Assembly: GCF_009908295.1 (NCBI RefSeq)
Contig: NZ_JAAALO010000006.1
Location: 310,001 to 374,000 of the forward strand
Direction: 5' to 3'
DNA length: 64,000 nucleotides
DNA from: Micromonospora rubida
Lineage (GTDB): Bacteria; Actinomycetota; Actinomycetes; Mycobacteriales; Micromonosporaceae
Positions within the stretch are counted from its first letter, which is position 1; each line of letters opens with the position of its first letter. A model generated the notes under the pieces. That model did no database searches. It was not told the DNA's origin and saw only the letters and a program-made list of their open reading frames with translations. Shown here one piece after another: positions 49,285-57,463 of this stretch. Both the position numbers and the translations under genes were made by a program.

Positions 49285-51135
49285 ATGCCGGTATCGGTCA
49301 CCATGCCTCGGCTCGGCGAGAGCGTCACCGAGGGCACCGTCACTCGCTGGCTCAAGCAGGAGGGCGACACCGTCGAGGTCGACGAGCCGCTGCTCGAGGT
49401 CTCGACCGACAAGGTCGACACCGAGATCCCGTCCCCGGCGGCGGGCGTGCTGAGCCGGATCGTGGTGGGCGAGGACGAGACCGCCGAGGTGGGCAGCGAG
49501 CTGGCCGTCATCGCCGGCGAGGGCGAGTCGGCGGGCGGCGAGGCCGCCGCGCCGCAGCAGGAGGAGCCGGCCGAGGAGGCCGCCGAGGCCGCCGCCGAGC
49601 CGCAGGCCGAGGCGGAGCAGCCGGCCGTCGAGGAGCCGGCGGCCGAGGCCGCCCCTGCTCAGGCTGCCCCGGCCCCGTCGGGCGAGGGCACCCCGGTCAA
49701 GATGCCGGCCCTGGGTGAGAGCGTCACCGAGGGTACGGTGACCCGCTGGCTCAAGCAGGTCGGCGACGCCATCGAGGTGGACGAGCCGCTGCTGGAGGTC
49801 TCCACCGACAAGGTCGACACGGAGATCCCGTCGCCGGTCGCCGGCACCCTGCTGGAGATCAAGGTCCCCGAGGACGAGACCGCTGCCGTCGGCGCCGACC
49901 TGGCGATCATCGGCGCGGCCGGTGCCGCCCCGGCCGAGGCGAAGCCCGAGCCGAAGGCGGAGGCCAAGCCGAAGGCAGAGGCCAAGCCCGAGCCGAAGCC
50001 GGAGCCGAAGGCTGAGGCCGCCCCGGCTGAGAAGGTGCAGGAGCCGACCCCGGGCCAGTCGTACAACGAGCCGGCGGCGGAGGCCGAGACCTCGGCCAAG
50101 CCGGCGCAGGCCGAGCAGCAGGCCCAGCCCGCGGCCCCGACCGCCACCCCGCAGCGCCCGTCGGCGCCCGCCGAGGGCGGCGGCGAGGAGGCTGCCGGGT
50201 ACGTGACCCCGCTGGTGCGCAAGCTGGCCGGAGAGCACGGGGTGGACCTGTCCTCGATCAGCGGCACCGGTGTGGGTGGCCGGATCCGCAAGCAGGACGT
50301 GCTGGAGGCGGCGGCGAAGGCCAAGGCGGCGAAGGCAGCCCCGGCCCCGGCGGCGCAGCCGGCCGCCACGGCGGCCCCGGCCAAGCCGGCCGCGAAGCCG
50401 CAGCCGAGCGCGAAGCGCGGCACCACCGAGAAGCTGCCCCGGATCCGGGCGACCATCGCCAAGCGGATGCAGCAGTCGCTGCACGAGATGGCGCAGCTCA
50501 CCACGGTGGTCGAGGTGGACGTCACCAAGGTCGCGAAGCTGCGGGCCCGGGCCAAGGACTCGTTCCAGCAGCGGCACGGGGTGAAGCTGTCGTTCCTGCC
50601 GTTCTTCGCCCTCGCGGCGGTCGAGGCGCTCCAGGCGTACCCGATCGTGAACGCCAGCATGGACCTCGACGCCGGCACGATCACCTACCCGGAGGCCGAG
50701 CACCTCGGCATCGCGGTGGACACCGAGCGCGGGCTGATGGTGCCGGTGATCCACGGTGCCGGCGACCTGAACCTGGGCGGGCTGTCCAAGCGGATCGCCG
50801 ACCTGGCGGAGCGCACCCGGACCAACAAGATCAGCCCGGACGAGATCGCCGGGGCGACGTTCACGCTGACCAACACCGGCAGCCGGGGCGCGCTCTTCGA
50901 CACCCCGATCGTGCCGTCGCCGCAGTCGGCGATGCTCGGCACGGGTGCCGTCGTGAAGCGCCCGGTCGTGGTGAACGACCCGGAGCTGGGCGAGGTCGTC
51001 GCGGTCCGCTCGATGGTGTACCTGGCCATGTCGTACGACCACCGGCTGATCGACGGCGCGGACGCGGCCCGCTTCCTGGTCGCGGTCAAGGAGCGGCTGG
51101 AGGCCGGCAACTTCGAGGCCGAGCTCGGCCTGTAG
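49285..51135 (+). CDS. sucB: Dihydrolipoamide acyltransferase E2 with two lipoyl domains
   Basis: 616 residues; AAGGAG lies upstream of the ATG. Two lipoyl domains (about 1-80 and 135-210) each carry the lipoylation lysine in EVSTDKVDTEIPSP. Ala/Glu/Pro-Lys linkers separate them. An E3-binding domain is near 305-340 (TPLVRKLAGEHGVDLSSISG) and the catalytic domain from about 380, ending with the active-site SYDHRLIDGADAARF. Actinobacterial proteins of this kind are named sucB or dlaT; which dehydrogenase it serves cannot be told from sequence alone. Confidence 0.93.
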   Translation: MPVSVTMPRLGESVTEGTVTRWLKQEGDTVEVDEPLLEVSTDKVDTEIPSPAAGVLSRIVVGEDETAEVGSELAVIAGEGESAGGEAAAPQQEEPAEEAAEAAAEPQAEAEQPAVEEPAAEAAPAQAAPAPSGEGTPVKMPALGESVTEGTVTRWLKQVGDAIEVDEPLLEVSTDKVDTEIPSPVAGTLLEIKVPEDETAAVGADLAIIGAAGAAPAEAKPEPKAEAKPKAEAKPEPKPEPKAEAAPAEKVQEPTPGQSYNEPAAEAETSAKPAQAEQQAQPAAPTATPQRPSAPAEGGGEEAAGYVTPLVRKLAGEHGVDLSSISGTGVGGRIRKQDVLEAAAKAKAAKAAPAPAAQPAATAAPAKPAAKPQPSAKRGTTEKLPRIRATIAKRMQQSLHEMAQLTTVVEVDVTKVAKLRARAKDSFQQRHGVKLSFLPFFALAAVEALQAYPIVNASMDLDAGTITYPEAEHLGIAVDTERGLMVPVIHGAGDLNLGGLSKRIADLAERTRTNKISPDEIAGATFTLTNTGSRGALFDTPIVPSPQSAMLGTGAVVKRPVVVNDPELGEVVAVRSMVYLAMSYDHRLIDGADAARFLVAVKERLEAGNFEAELGL

Positions 51136-51151
51136 CTCCCGCTGTCCCACC

Positions 51152-51190
51152 CGACGGGCGTCCCGGTCACACCGACCGGGGCGCCCGTCG
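51152..51190 (+). terminator. Hairpin terminator of lpdA-sucB
   Basis: 16-bp arms with one mismatch (51152-51167, 51175-51190), beginning 17 nt after the sucB stop. Confidence 0.8.
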
Positions 51191-51268
51191 CCGTAGTCCT
51201 CGAAGTACCGCCCCGCCGGGCTGAGCCGAATCGACCCAGGGCCCGCCGCGCGCTGCGAGAGTGGACGG

Positions 51269-52675
51269 GTGGGCGGCAACCGGCGGCGGAGGCTCGGCCC
51301 CGCCGTGGCGATCGCCCCGGGCGCCCGGGTCGACAGGTTCGAGGTCTTCTTCGACCTGGTCTTCGTCTTCTCGTTCTTCATCATCACCCGGGCGACCGCC
51401 GCCGAGATCACCGGCACGTCCCTGCTGCACGCCATGCTGGTGCTCGCCATGCTCTGGTGGGCCTGGGTGTGGCACAGCCTGGTGGCCGCCCGGATCCGGC
51501 TCGGCCAGGGCTTCGTCCCGGTGCTGATGGTCGTCGGGATGGCCGCGCTCTTCTGCTTCGCGCTGGCGCTGCCCCAGGCCTTCGACGACCCACGGGAGGG
51601 CTCGGCCGGGCCGGTGGTCGTCGCGATCAGCTACGTGGTCCTCCGCGGCGTGCACCTGTTCCTCCTCTACCTGTACGCCGGGCGGGAGAGCCCGGAGGAG
51701 CGCCGGCAGCTTCTCCGGTTCACCCCGGAGGTGGCGCTCAGCACCCTCCTGCTGCTTGCCGCAGCGCTGATCCCCGCCACGATCGACGACCTGGACTGGG
51801 CGACCCTGGTCCGGGACGGGCTCTGGTTGGCAGCGGTGCTGATCCAGTACGCCACGGGATTCCTCTGCACCGACGGGTGGCAGGTGCAGTCGGCGGAGCA
51901 CTGGACGGAACGCTACGACCTCATCCTGATCATCGCGCTGGGCGAGTCGGTCATCTCGGTCGGCGTCGGCAGCAACCTCCTCGGCCAGCCGCCCACCTGG
52001 CCTGCGGTCGCCGCCGCCGTCCTCGGCATCTTCTTCACCGCGGCGCTGTGGTGGGCCCACTACGACGTCGTCGGGCCGGCCGCCCGGATCGCGCTGCACG
52101 TTGCGAAGGGCCGCCCCCGGGCGGCGCTGGCCCGCGACGCCTTCGCCTACCTCTACCTGCCGATGATCGCCGGGATCATCCTGTTCGCCCTGGGCGCCGA
52201 GGAGATCGTGCACGGGATCACCAGTCCCGGGGTGCCCGTCAGCGAGGCGGCCCACGGCCCGGCCGTGCCCCTGCTCTTCGGCGGGGTGGGCTGCTACCTG
52301 TTCGGGAACATGCTGTTCCAGTTCCGCACGCTGCAGACGCTCTCCTGGACCCGGGTCGCCGCCGTCGTGGTGCTCGCCGTCTGCATTCCGGTCGGCGCGC
52401 GCCTGCCCGGGCTGGCCGCCATGGCGCTGTTGACCGCGATCTGCGTGGGCCTGGTCGCGGCCGAGGTGATCATCATGGCGGAGGGCCGGCTCGCCCTGCA
52501 TGAGGAGGTCATCCGCGAGCGCGACAGCCACGAGGCGAGCGAGGCCGCCTGGCGGGCCCGGTGGCGCGAGGACGCCTCCGGGGAGCAGCAGGCCCCGCCG
52601 AGGATGACCGGTTCGCCGGCCGACCGCACCGGGCCCGGGTCCGCTGGGTCGGCGCGCGACGGCCACGGTGGGTAG
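51269..52675 (+). CDS. LtrA (low temperature requirement A) family membrane protein
   Basis: 468 residues. VDRFEVFFDLVFVFSFFIIT at the N-terminus and ERYDLILIIALGESVISVGV near 215 are the two LtrA family blocks. About ten hydrophobic helices fill residues 20-410. A 60-residue polar, Pro/Gly-rich tail follows. Function is unknown; the family was named from Listeria. Its end lies close to the hemerythrin gene. Confidence 0.9.
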   Translation: MGGNRRRRLGPAVAIAPGARVDRFEVFFDLVFVFSFFIITRATAAEITGTSLLHAMLVLAMLWWAWVWHSLVAARIRLGQGFVPVLMVVGMAALFCFALALPQAFDDPREGSAGPVVVAISYVVLRGVHLFLLYLYAGRESPEERRQLLRFTPEVALSTLLLLAAALIPATIDDLDWATLVRDGLWLAAVLIQYATGFLCTDGWQVQSAEHWTERYDLILIIALGESVISVGVGSNLLGQPPTWPAVAAAVLGIFFTAALWWAHYDVVGPAARIALHVAKGRPRAALARDAFAYLYLPMIAGIILFALGAEEIVHGITSPGVPVSEAAHGPAVPLLFGGVGCYLFGNMLFQFRTLQTLSWTRVAAVVVLAVCIPVGARLPGLAAMALLTAICVGLVAAEVIIMAEGRLALHEEVIRERDSHEASEAAWRARWREDASGEQQAPPRMTGSPADRTGPGSAGSARDGHGG

Positions 52676-52751
52676 GATCATCGCCAGCGTCGCGGTGCAC
52701 CCGGCAAGGAGACCGCCGAGGGCATGGAGGCGCGGGACGTACGGGACTGAC

Positions 52752-53267
52752 GTGCACCCTTCCCCCCGGCCGGGCGACCGCCTCACGGCGCTCGGCACCC
52801 AGTTGATCGAGATCCACCACTGGCTCCGCGAGGAGCTGGCCCGACTGCGGGCGAGCCTCGAACCCGGCGCCGCCCCGCCGGCCGGCGACGACCGGCTGCG
52901 CAGCCTGCGGGCTCACTGCCTCAGCTTCTGTTCCGCCCTCACGGCGCACCACACCGGCGAGGACGCCGGCGCGTTCCGGGTGCTCGCCGAGGAGGAGCCA
53001 CGGCTGCGGCCGGTCCTGGAGAAGCTCGCCCAGGACCACCGGATGATCGACGCCATCGTCCGCCGGATCGAGGACCTGGCCGCCGGCCCGCCTGCTGCCG
53101 ATCCGGCCGCCGCCGCCCGGGTGCTCGCCGAACTGGACGGCCTCACCGCCATCGTCGAGTCGCACTTCGGCTTCGAGGAGCGGACGATCATCGCCGCGCT
53201 CAACGCGCTGCGCGCCGACGCCGGCACCGCCGAGGAGCTGTTCGGCCTCGCCCCACCGGCCTGGTGA
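52752..53267 (+). CDS. Hemerythrin HHE-domain protein
   Basis: 171 residues from GTG 52752; the frame is open to a GTG at 52668 that would overlap ltrA. TACGGG ends 6 nt upstream of 52752. Iron-ligand motifs in order: EIHHWLREEL, TAHHTGEDAGAF, AQDHRMIDAI and ESHFGFEERTI, i.e. two HHE-like units. Probably binds O2, NO or iron, or acts in redox sensing. Confidence 0.85.
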   Translation: MHPSPRPGDRLTALGTQLIEIHHWLREELARLRASLEPGAAPPAGDDRLRSLRAHCLSFCSALTAHHTGEDAGAFRVLAEEEPRLRPVLEKLAQDHRMIDAIVRRIEDLAAGPPAADPAAAARVLAELDGLTAIVESHFGFEERTIIAALNALRADAGTAEELFGLAPPAW

Positions 53268-53294
53268 CACCCCACCCCACCCGACCCGCCCCGT

Positions 53295-53351
53295 TGATCA
53301 AGGGGTTTCCGTCAGCCGGTCCGGCGTGTCGTGACTAAAACCTCTTGATCA
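53295..53351. repeat. Loop-conserved palindrome, copy 3
   Basis: 20-nt arms (53295-53314, 53332-53351) pair at 17 of 20 positions, around a 17-nt loop GCCGGTCCGGCGTGTCG. The arm differs from copies 1 and 2 beyond TGATC, but the loop end and geometry are the same. Confidence 0.85.
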
Positions 53352-53495
53352 CCGGCGCGAACCGGGGAGAGGGTGGGAGGGGTGGGGTCAGTGGACCGGT
53401 GGGCGGGGGCGGCTGGGCGGTCGGCTGATTCGCCGGTTGGCAGAATCCGGCCCGGTGCGCTGGCCCGACGCGCGTGGACGCCGCACCCTGGGGCG

Positions 53496-54446
53496 ATGGC
53501 GACCTTCTCCCTCCAGTCCACCCCCACCGACGCGGCGAGCTGGCTCGACCTGGCCCGCCGGGCCGAGGCCGCCGGCTTCGACGCGCTGCTCTCCGCCGAC
53601 CACCCCGGCTCCTGCGCCAACCCGTTCGTGGCGCTGGCCGCCGCCGCATCGGTGACGTCGACGATCGGGCTCGGCTCGTACGTGTCGAACCTCGGCGTCC
53701 GCGAGCCGATGCTGCTCGCCGTCGACGTGGCCACCCTCGATGTGGTCTCCGGCGGGCGGGCCCGCCTCGGCGTCGGCGCCGGCCACACCCCGGCCGAGTG
53801 GCGGGCGGTCGGCCGGGAACGCCCCGACGTGGCCGGCCGGGTCCGCCGCTGTCTCGCCGTCACGGAGGCGGTCCGTGCCCTGCTCGACGGGCAGGAGGTG
53901 ACCGTGGACTCCCCCGAGCTGACCGTGCACGCCGCCCGGCTGACCGCGCCCCGGCCGGTGCAGCGACGCGTCCCGCTGACCGTCGGGACGTCCAACTCGA
54001 CGCTGTTGCGCTGGGCGGGGGCGCACGCCGACGTGGTCGGGCTGGCCGGCTTCGGCCGTACCCTCGAAGACGGCCACCAGCACGAGGCCCGGTGGCGGGC
54101 CGACCAGATCGAGGCGCAGCTCGCCCGTGTCGCCGAGGGGGCGGCGGGCCGGGACGTGCCGCCAGCCCTGGAGGCGCTGGTGCAGACGGTGCTGGTGACC
54201 GACGACGCGGAGGCCGCCGCCGCCGATCAGGCCGCCCGGACCGGCCTCACCGTCGCCGAGCTGCTGGCCACGCCGTTCGTGCTGATCGGCACGGAGGACG
54301 AGATCGTCGCGGCGGTCGCCGAGCACGAGCGCCGCTGGGGCGTCACCCGCTTCGTGGTACGCGCCAACGCCCTCGACCCGCTCACCCCGGTGCTTCCGCG
54401 CCTCGCGCCACTGGTCGAGGCCACGCCGCAGGAGCGATCCGCGTAG
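53496..54446 (+). CDS. LLM-class (F420-dependent type) oxidoreductase
   Basis: 316 residues from ATG 53496. ASWLDLARRAEAAGFDALLS, TIGLGSYVSNLGVREPMLLA and GGRARLGVGAGHTPAEW are blocks of the luciferase-like/F420 flavin fold; PLTVGTSNSTLLRWAGAHAD fits the later barrel strands. Probable F420- or FMN-dependent oxidoreductase; substrate unknown. The frame is open upstream to 53373 but that part includes repeat-flanking sequence. Confidence 0.87.
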   Translation: MATFSLQSTPTDAASWLDLARRAEAAGFDALLSADHPGSCANPFVALAAAASVTSTIGLGSYVSNLGVREPMLLAVDVATLDVVSGGRARLGVGAGHTPAEWRAVGRERPDVAGRVRRCLAVTEAVRALLDGQEVTVDSPELTVHAARLTAPRPVQRRVPLTVGTSNSTLLRWAGAHADVVGLAGFGRTLEDGHQHEARWRADQIEAQLARVAEGAAGRDVPPALEALVQTVLVTDDAEAAAADQAARTGLTVAELLATPFVLIGTEDEIVAAVAEHERRWGVTRFVVRANALDPLTPVLPRLAPLVEATPQERSA

Positions 54447-54479
54447 CACCTCGTAGCACAATTTCGACAGAATGCTCCC

Positions 54480-54570
54480 GTGGCTGAGCACGCTTCTCGC
54501 GAGATCACGCAACGCGAGCTACGGAACGACTCCGGCGCGATCATGCGCGGGGTGGAGCGTGGAGAGTCGG
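54480..54570 (+). pseudogene. 5' remnant of a Phd/YefM-type antitoxin gene
   Basis: From GTG 54480 about 30 residues (EHASREITQRELRNDSGAIM then RGVERGES) match the start of Phd/YefM antitoxins. The homology stops at the junction near 54570. The frame continues into unrelated shadow sequence. No toxin gene follows. Confidence 0.75.
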
Positions 54571-54807
54571 TGGGAGTCGATCCTGGGCCGCTGGCCGGCC
54601 ATCGTGCTGGCGTCGCTGGTCTGGGCGGCCTGGCACGTCGGCATCCAGGGCACCGGACAACTCGGGACCGACCTGGCGGTCGTGGCGGTCAACCAGGGCG
54701 TGACAGGCCTCTTCCTCGGCTACCTGTGGTCCCGGTACCGGCGGATGTGGCCACTGCTCGTGACACACGGCGCGATCAACGCGGCACCCATCCTGCTCGG
54801 CCTCTGA
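54568..54807 (+). pseudogene. 3' remnant of a CPBP-family intramembrane protease gene
   Basis: In a different frame from the antitoxin, about 79 residues (RWESILGRWPAIVLASLVWA, then the AWHV motif and THGAINAAP with its H-x3-N) match the C-terminal third of CPBP/CAAX proteases. The N-terminal part with the EExxxR motif is absent. The upstream part of this frame is antitoxin sequence read out of frame. Confidence 0.75.
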
Positions 54808-54816
54808 CCGGGGTCG

Positions 54817-55044
54817 TCAGCCCGCCGGCCGCTCGGCGACGAACACCCCAAGCCCGTGGACACCCTCGACCAGCCCCTCGGTCTTGAGCACGATCATGGC
54901 GTGGTTCACCACGCCGGCCGACACGCCGTGCTCTTTGCACAACTGGGCCGTGGACGGCAACTTGTCGCCGGGGGCAAGTTCTCCGGACGCGATCTGCCCG
55001 CGGATGAGATCCGCGAGCTGCGCCCACTTCGGTTTGGCGGGCAT
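54817..55044 (-). CDS. Small GntR-type winged-helix regulator
   Basis: 75 residues from ATG 55044, with GGGAG 7 nt upstream. PKWAQLADLIRGQIASGELA and DKLPSTAQLCKEHGVSAGVV form the GntR winged helix; there is no effector domain. Such one-domain GntR proteins are frequent in actinomycetes. It is divergent from two tiny genes, with two candidate operators in the shared upstream region. Confidence 0.85.
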   Translation of the reverse strand: MPAKPKWAQLADLIRGQIASGELAPGDKLPSTAQLCKEHGVSAGVVNHAMIVLKTEGLVEGVHGLGVFVAERPAG

Positions 55045-55090
55045 GTGGTCTCCCTGGTCTGCACCGCCATTCGATCACGCCTTTCCTTCT

Positions 55091-55145
55091 ACTGACAAGT
55101 AAGCGGTAGTCAGTGGTTGACCTATGGGGAGTACTAAGTATAAGT
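55091..55145. promoter_or_regulatory. Shared AT-rich control region: dyad operator and consensus-like promoter
   Basis: ACTGAC-N12-GTCAGT (55091-55114) is a dyad in front of the GntR gene. TTGACC (55117-55122), 16 nt and TATAAG (55139-55144) form a near-consensus plus-strand promoter, with ACTAAGTATAAGT overlapping. The GntR protein probably binds here; this is inference. Confidence 0.5.
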
Positions 55146-55327
55146 TCGTGGCGGCTGGCTCCCTGGTCTGCAACCTGGAGCCGGTGGTCCTGCGCAGGAC
55201 GCACCCGGTCGACCATTCCCCCGGTCGGCCGGGTGCCACCACCCCACCGATCCGGCGAGGAAGGGCGGGAAGGCGTGTGCTCAACAATCGACAAGGAGCG
55301 GTTCCGCGTACCCGAAGGATGGCGGTG

Positions 55328-55564
55328 ATGTGGCCGGGCCGGCGGCGCTCCGCGACGCCGATTCCCCTCGGCCCGCGCCACCGGCGGACCTGGCGCGGAT
55401 GGCAGCGCTGGTGCTCGTGCGGCCTGCGCTGGACGGCGTGCCCGGACCGGCACGCGACCCCGCCCACCGAGCCGCCGGCCCCGCCGCCGCGCAACACCCG
55501 CTGGCGGGACGGGTCGGCCGGGCCGGGCGCGCGGATCCGGCGGAACAACGGCGGTCGCTGGTGA
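55328..55564 (+). CDS. Tiny basic Trp/Cys-containing hypothetical protein
   Basis: 78 residues from ATG 55328, with AAGGA 8 nt upstream. WPGRRRSATPIPLGPRHRRT and WQRWCSCGLRWTACPDRH have a CxC...C cluster. The rest is Pro/Arg-rich. The stop overlaps the next GTG (GTGA), so the pair is translationally coupled. Its promoter lies about 185 nt upstream, leaving a long leader. Function unknown. Confidence 0.6.
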   Translation: MWPGRRRSATPIPLGPRHRRTWRGWQRWCSCGLRWTACPDRHATPPTEPPAPPPRNTRWRDGSAGPGARIRRNNGGRW

Positions 55565-55857
55565 CGGGGGCCGGCCAGCACCTGCCGCTACGCCCGCTCT
55601 GGCTCTGCCGGGCCTGCGCCGCCCCCTGGCCGTGCGCGGTCGCCCGGCTCACCCTGCTACGCGAGTACGCCGACGCCCGGGTGACGCTCCTGATGTACCT
55701 GGCCGGGCTGCTGCACGACGCGGCCGACGAACTGTACACCCTCAACCCGCACGACGCCCCGGAGCCGGGGCAGCTCTTCGACCGGTTCCTGGCGTGGGCC
55801 CGCGTCCGCCCCACCACAGGGCCAACCCGACGCAGTCGCGCAAATACACGGAATTAG
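55561..55857 (+). CDS. Small hypothetical protein with CxxC head, second gene of pair
   Basis: 98 residues. LRPLWLCRACAAPWPCAVAR has a Cys-x2-Cys and a third Cys; LTLLREYADARVTLLMYLAG and LLHDAADELYTLNPHDAPEP form a helical body. Relatives in Micromonosporaceae are often labelled flavin reductase, without support visible here. The last codons and stop lie inside the palindrome at 55847-55893, so the end may have been altered by it. Confidence 0.65.
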   Translation: MTGAGQHLPLRPLWLCRACAAPWPCAVARLTLLREYADARVTLLMYLAGLLHDAADELYTLNPHDAPEPGQLFDRFLAWARVRPTTGPTRRSRANTRN

Positions 55858-55893
55858 TGGCCTCCCACCGACGACGAGGCCACTAATTCCGTG
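55847..55893. repeat. Palindrome of repeat family 2, overlapping a gene end
   Basis: Perfect 18-bp arms CACGGAATTAGTGGCCTC and complement, with an 11-nt loop. The left arm supplies the stop codon (TAG) of the gene ending at 55857. It lies between convergent genes. Confidence 0.9.
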
Positions 55894-55937
55894 AACTAGC
55901 GGGGTCTGCGAAGCCGGGTGCGGGACGCAGCTAACCC

Positions 55938-56297
55938 TCAGCCGAGCCGGTCGTAGAAGTTGATCTTCTCGCGGAGGTGGTCGTACTGGCGCTGGAGCAG
56001 GCGCGTCTGCTCCTCGACCCGCTCCGCGTGCCGGACCAGCAGCTCCCGCCGCTCCCCCGTCGTGTGGTCGCCCGCCCGGGACAGCTCGGCGTACCGGCGC
56101 ATCTCGGCGATCGGCATGCCGGTGTCGCGCAGGCAGCGGAACAGCACCAGCCAGCTCAGGTCCTCGTCGGTGAACACCCGACGGCCGGCGGAGGTGCGGC
56201 CGATGCCGCTGAGCAGCCCGATCTTCTCGTAGTACCGAAGGGTGTCGAGGCTGAAGCCGCTGCGCCGGGCGGCCTCCGAGGGCGGGTAACCGGACAT
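55938..56297 (-). CDS. MerR-family transcriptional regulator
   Basis: 119 residues from ATG 56297. YPPSEAARRSGFSLDTLRYY then EKIGLL is the MerR winged helix; TSAGRRVFTDEDLSWLVLFR follows, and the C-terminal half is the dimerisation coiled coil (HAERVEEQTRLLQRQYDHLR). No Cys ligands, so probably not a metal sensor. TATCCT (plus strand 56304-56309) lies 6 nt upstream of the ATG. It probably controls the divergent aldo/keto reductase gene. Confidence 0.9.
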   Translation of the reverse strand: MSGYPPSEAARRSGFSLDTLRYYEKIGLLSGIGRTSAGRRVFTDEDLSWLVLFRCLRDTGMPIAEMRRYAELSRAGDHTTGERRELLVRHAERVEEQTRLLQRQYDHLREKINFYDRLG

Positions 56298-56303
56298 CGG
56301 CAG

Positions 56304-56342
56304 AGGATAGCGCTTGACCTGGAGCGCACTCCAGGTTGGAGG
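56304..56342. promoter_or_regulatory. MerR operator and divergent promoters
   Basis: ACCTGGAGCGCACTCCAGGT (56317-56336) is a dyad overlapping TTGACC (56314-56319), the likely -35 of the plus-strand gene. GGAGG at 56338-56342 is its ribosome binding site. The MerR gene's -10 (56304-56309) is on the other side. Confidence 0.7.
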
Positions 56343-56350
56343 CTCGCCAC

Positions 56351-57361
56351 ATGACCATGACACGGACACTGGGCCGCAGCGGCATCGAGGTCAGCGCGAT
56401 CGGGATGGGGTGCTGGGCGATCGGCGGCCCCCTCTGGGGCGACGGCGGGCAGCCGTTCGGCTGGGGCGAGGTCGACGACGACGAGTCGGTGCGCACCATC
56501 CACCGGGCCCTCGACCTCGGGGTGACCCTCTTCGACACGGCCAGCAACTACGGTGCCGGGCACAGCGAGCGGGTCCTCGGCCGCGCCCTCGCCGGCCGCC
56601 GGGACCAGGCGGTGATCGCCACCAAGTTCGGCAACCGCGCCGACGAGGCCACCCGGGCCTGGACCGGCACGGACGCCTCCCCGGCGTACGCGGTGGCGAG
56701 CCTCCACGAGTCGCTGCGCCGGCTCGGCACCGACCACGTCGACCTGTACCAACTACACATCAACGACCTGCCGGCGGCCGCCGCGCTCGACCTGGTCGAC
56801 ACGCTGGAGGGCCTGGTCGACCAGGGCAGCATCCGGGCGTACGGCTGGAGCACCGACAACCCCTCCTCGGCGCGGGCGTTCGCGGCGGCGGGCCCGCACT
56901 GCGCGACGGTCCAGCACGACGAGTCGGTGCTGAGCGACAACGCCGCGATGCTCGCCGTCTGCGCCGAGCTGGACCAGGCCAGCCTCAACCGGGGGCCGCT
57001 CGCGATGGGGCTGCTCACCGGCCGCTACCAGGAAAGTCCGGCGGCACGGGGCGCCGACGACGTGCGCGGGCGGGCACCGCAGTGGCTGGTCTGGTTCACC
57101 GACGGGCGGCCGACGCCGCAGTGGGTGGCCCGGGTCGCGCAGGTACGGGAGGCGCTGACGGCCGACGGGCGTACCCTCGCGCAGGGCGCGCTGGGGTGGT
57201 TGCTGGCCCGCAGCGAGCGGGCGGTGCCGATCCCCGGCTGCCGAACCGTGGCCCAGGCCGAGGAGAACTTCGCCACCCTGGCCCTCGGCCCGCTGCCGGC
57301 GGACGCCTTCGCCGAGGTGGAGCGACTGCTGGCCGACCTGCGCCCGGCCGCCGTCAACTGA
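56351..57361 (+). CDS. Aldo/keto reductase, probable MerR target
   Basis: 336 residues from ATG 56351, with GGAGG 8 nt upstream. TRTLGRSGIEVSAIGMGCWA, then Asp/Tyr in LFDTASNYGAGHSE, Lys in IATKFG and His in LYQLHINDLP complete the AKR tetrad. AVPIPGCRTVAQAEENF is the cofactor loop. The close divergent MerR gene and operator suggest inducible detoxification of a small carbonyl compound. Confidence 0.92.
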   Translation: MTMTRTLGRSGIEVSAIGMGCWAIGGPLWGDGGQPFGWGEVDDDESVRTIHRALDLGVTLFDTASNYGAGHSERVLGRALAGRRDQAVIATKFGNRADEATRAWTGTDASPAYAVASLHESLRRLGTDHVDLYQLHINDLPAAAALDLVDTLEGLVDQGSIRAYGWSTDNPSSARAFAAAGPHCATVQHDESVLSDNAAMLAVCAELDQASLNRGPLAMGLLTGRYQESPAARGADDVRGRAPQWLVWFTDGRPTPQWVARVAQVREALTADGRTLAQGALGWLLARSERAVPIPGCRTVAQAEENFATLALGPLPADAFAEVERLLADLRPAAVN

Positions 57362-57463
57362 CCCGACCCGGCCCGGTCAGCGCCGGCCGCGCCGCCCGGC
57401 CCGCACTGTGATCGAGATCCGCTCACCGCGTCCGACCGGGGCCGCGTAGCCGAAGATGGGGGT

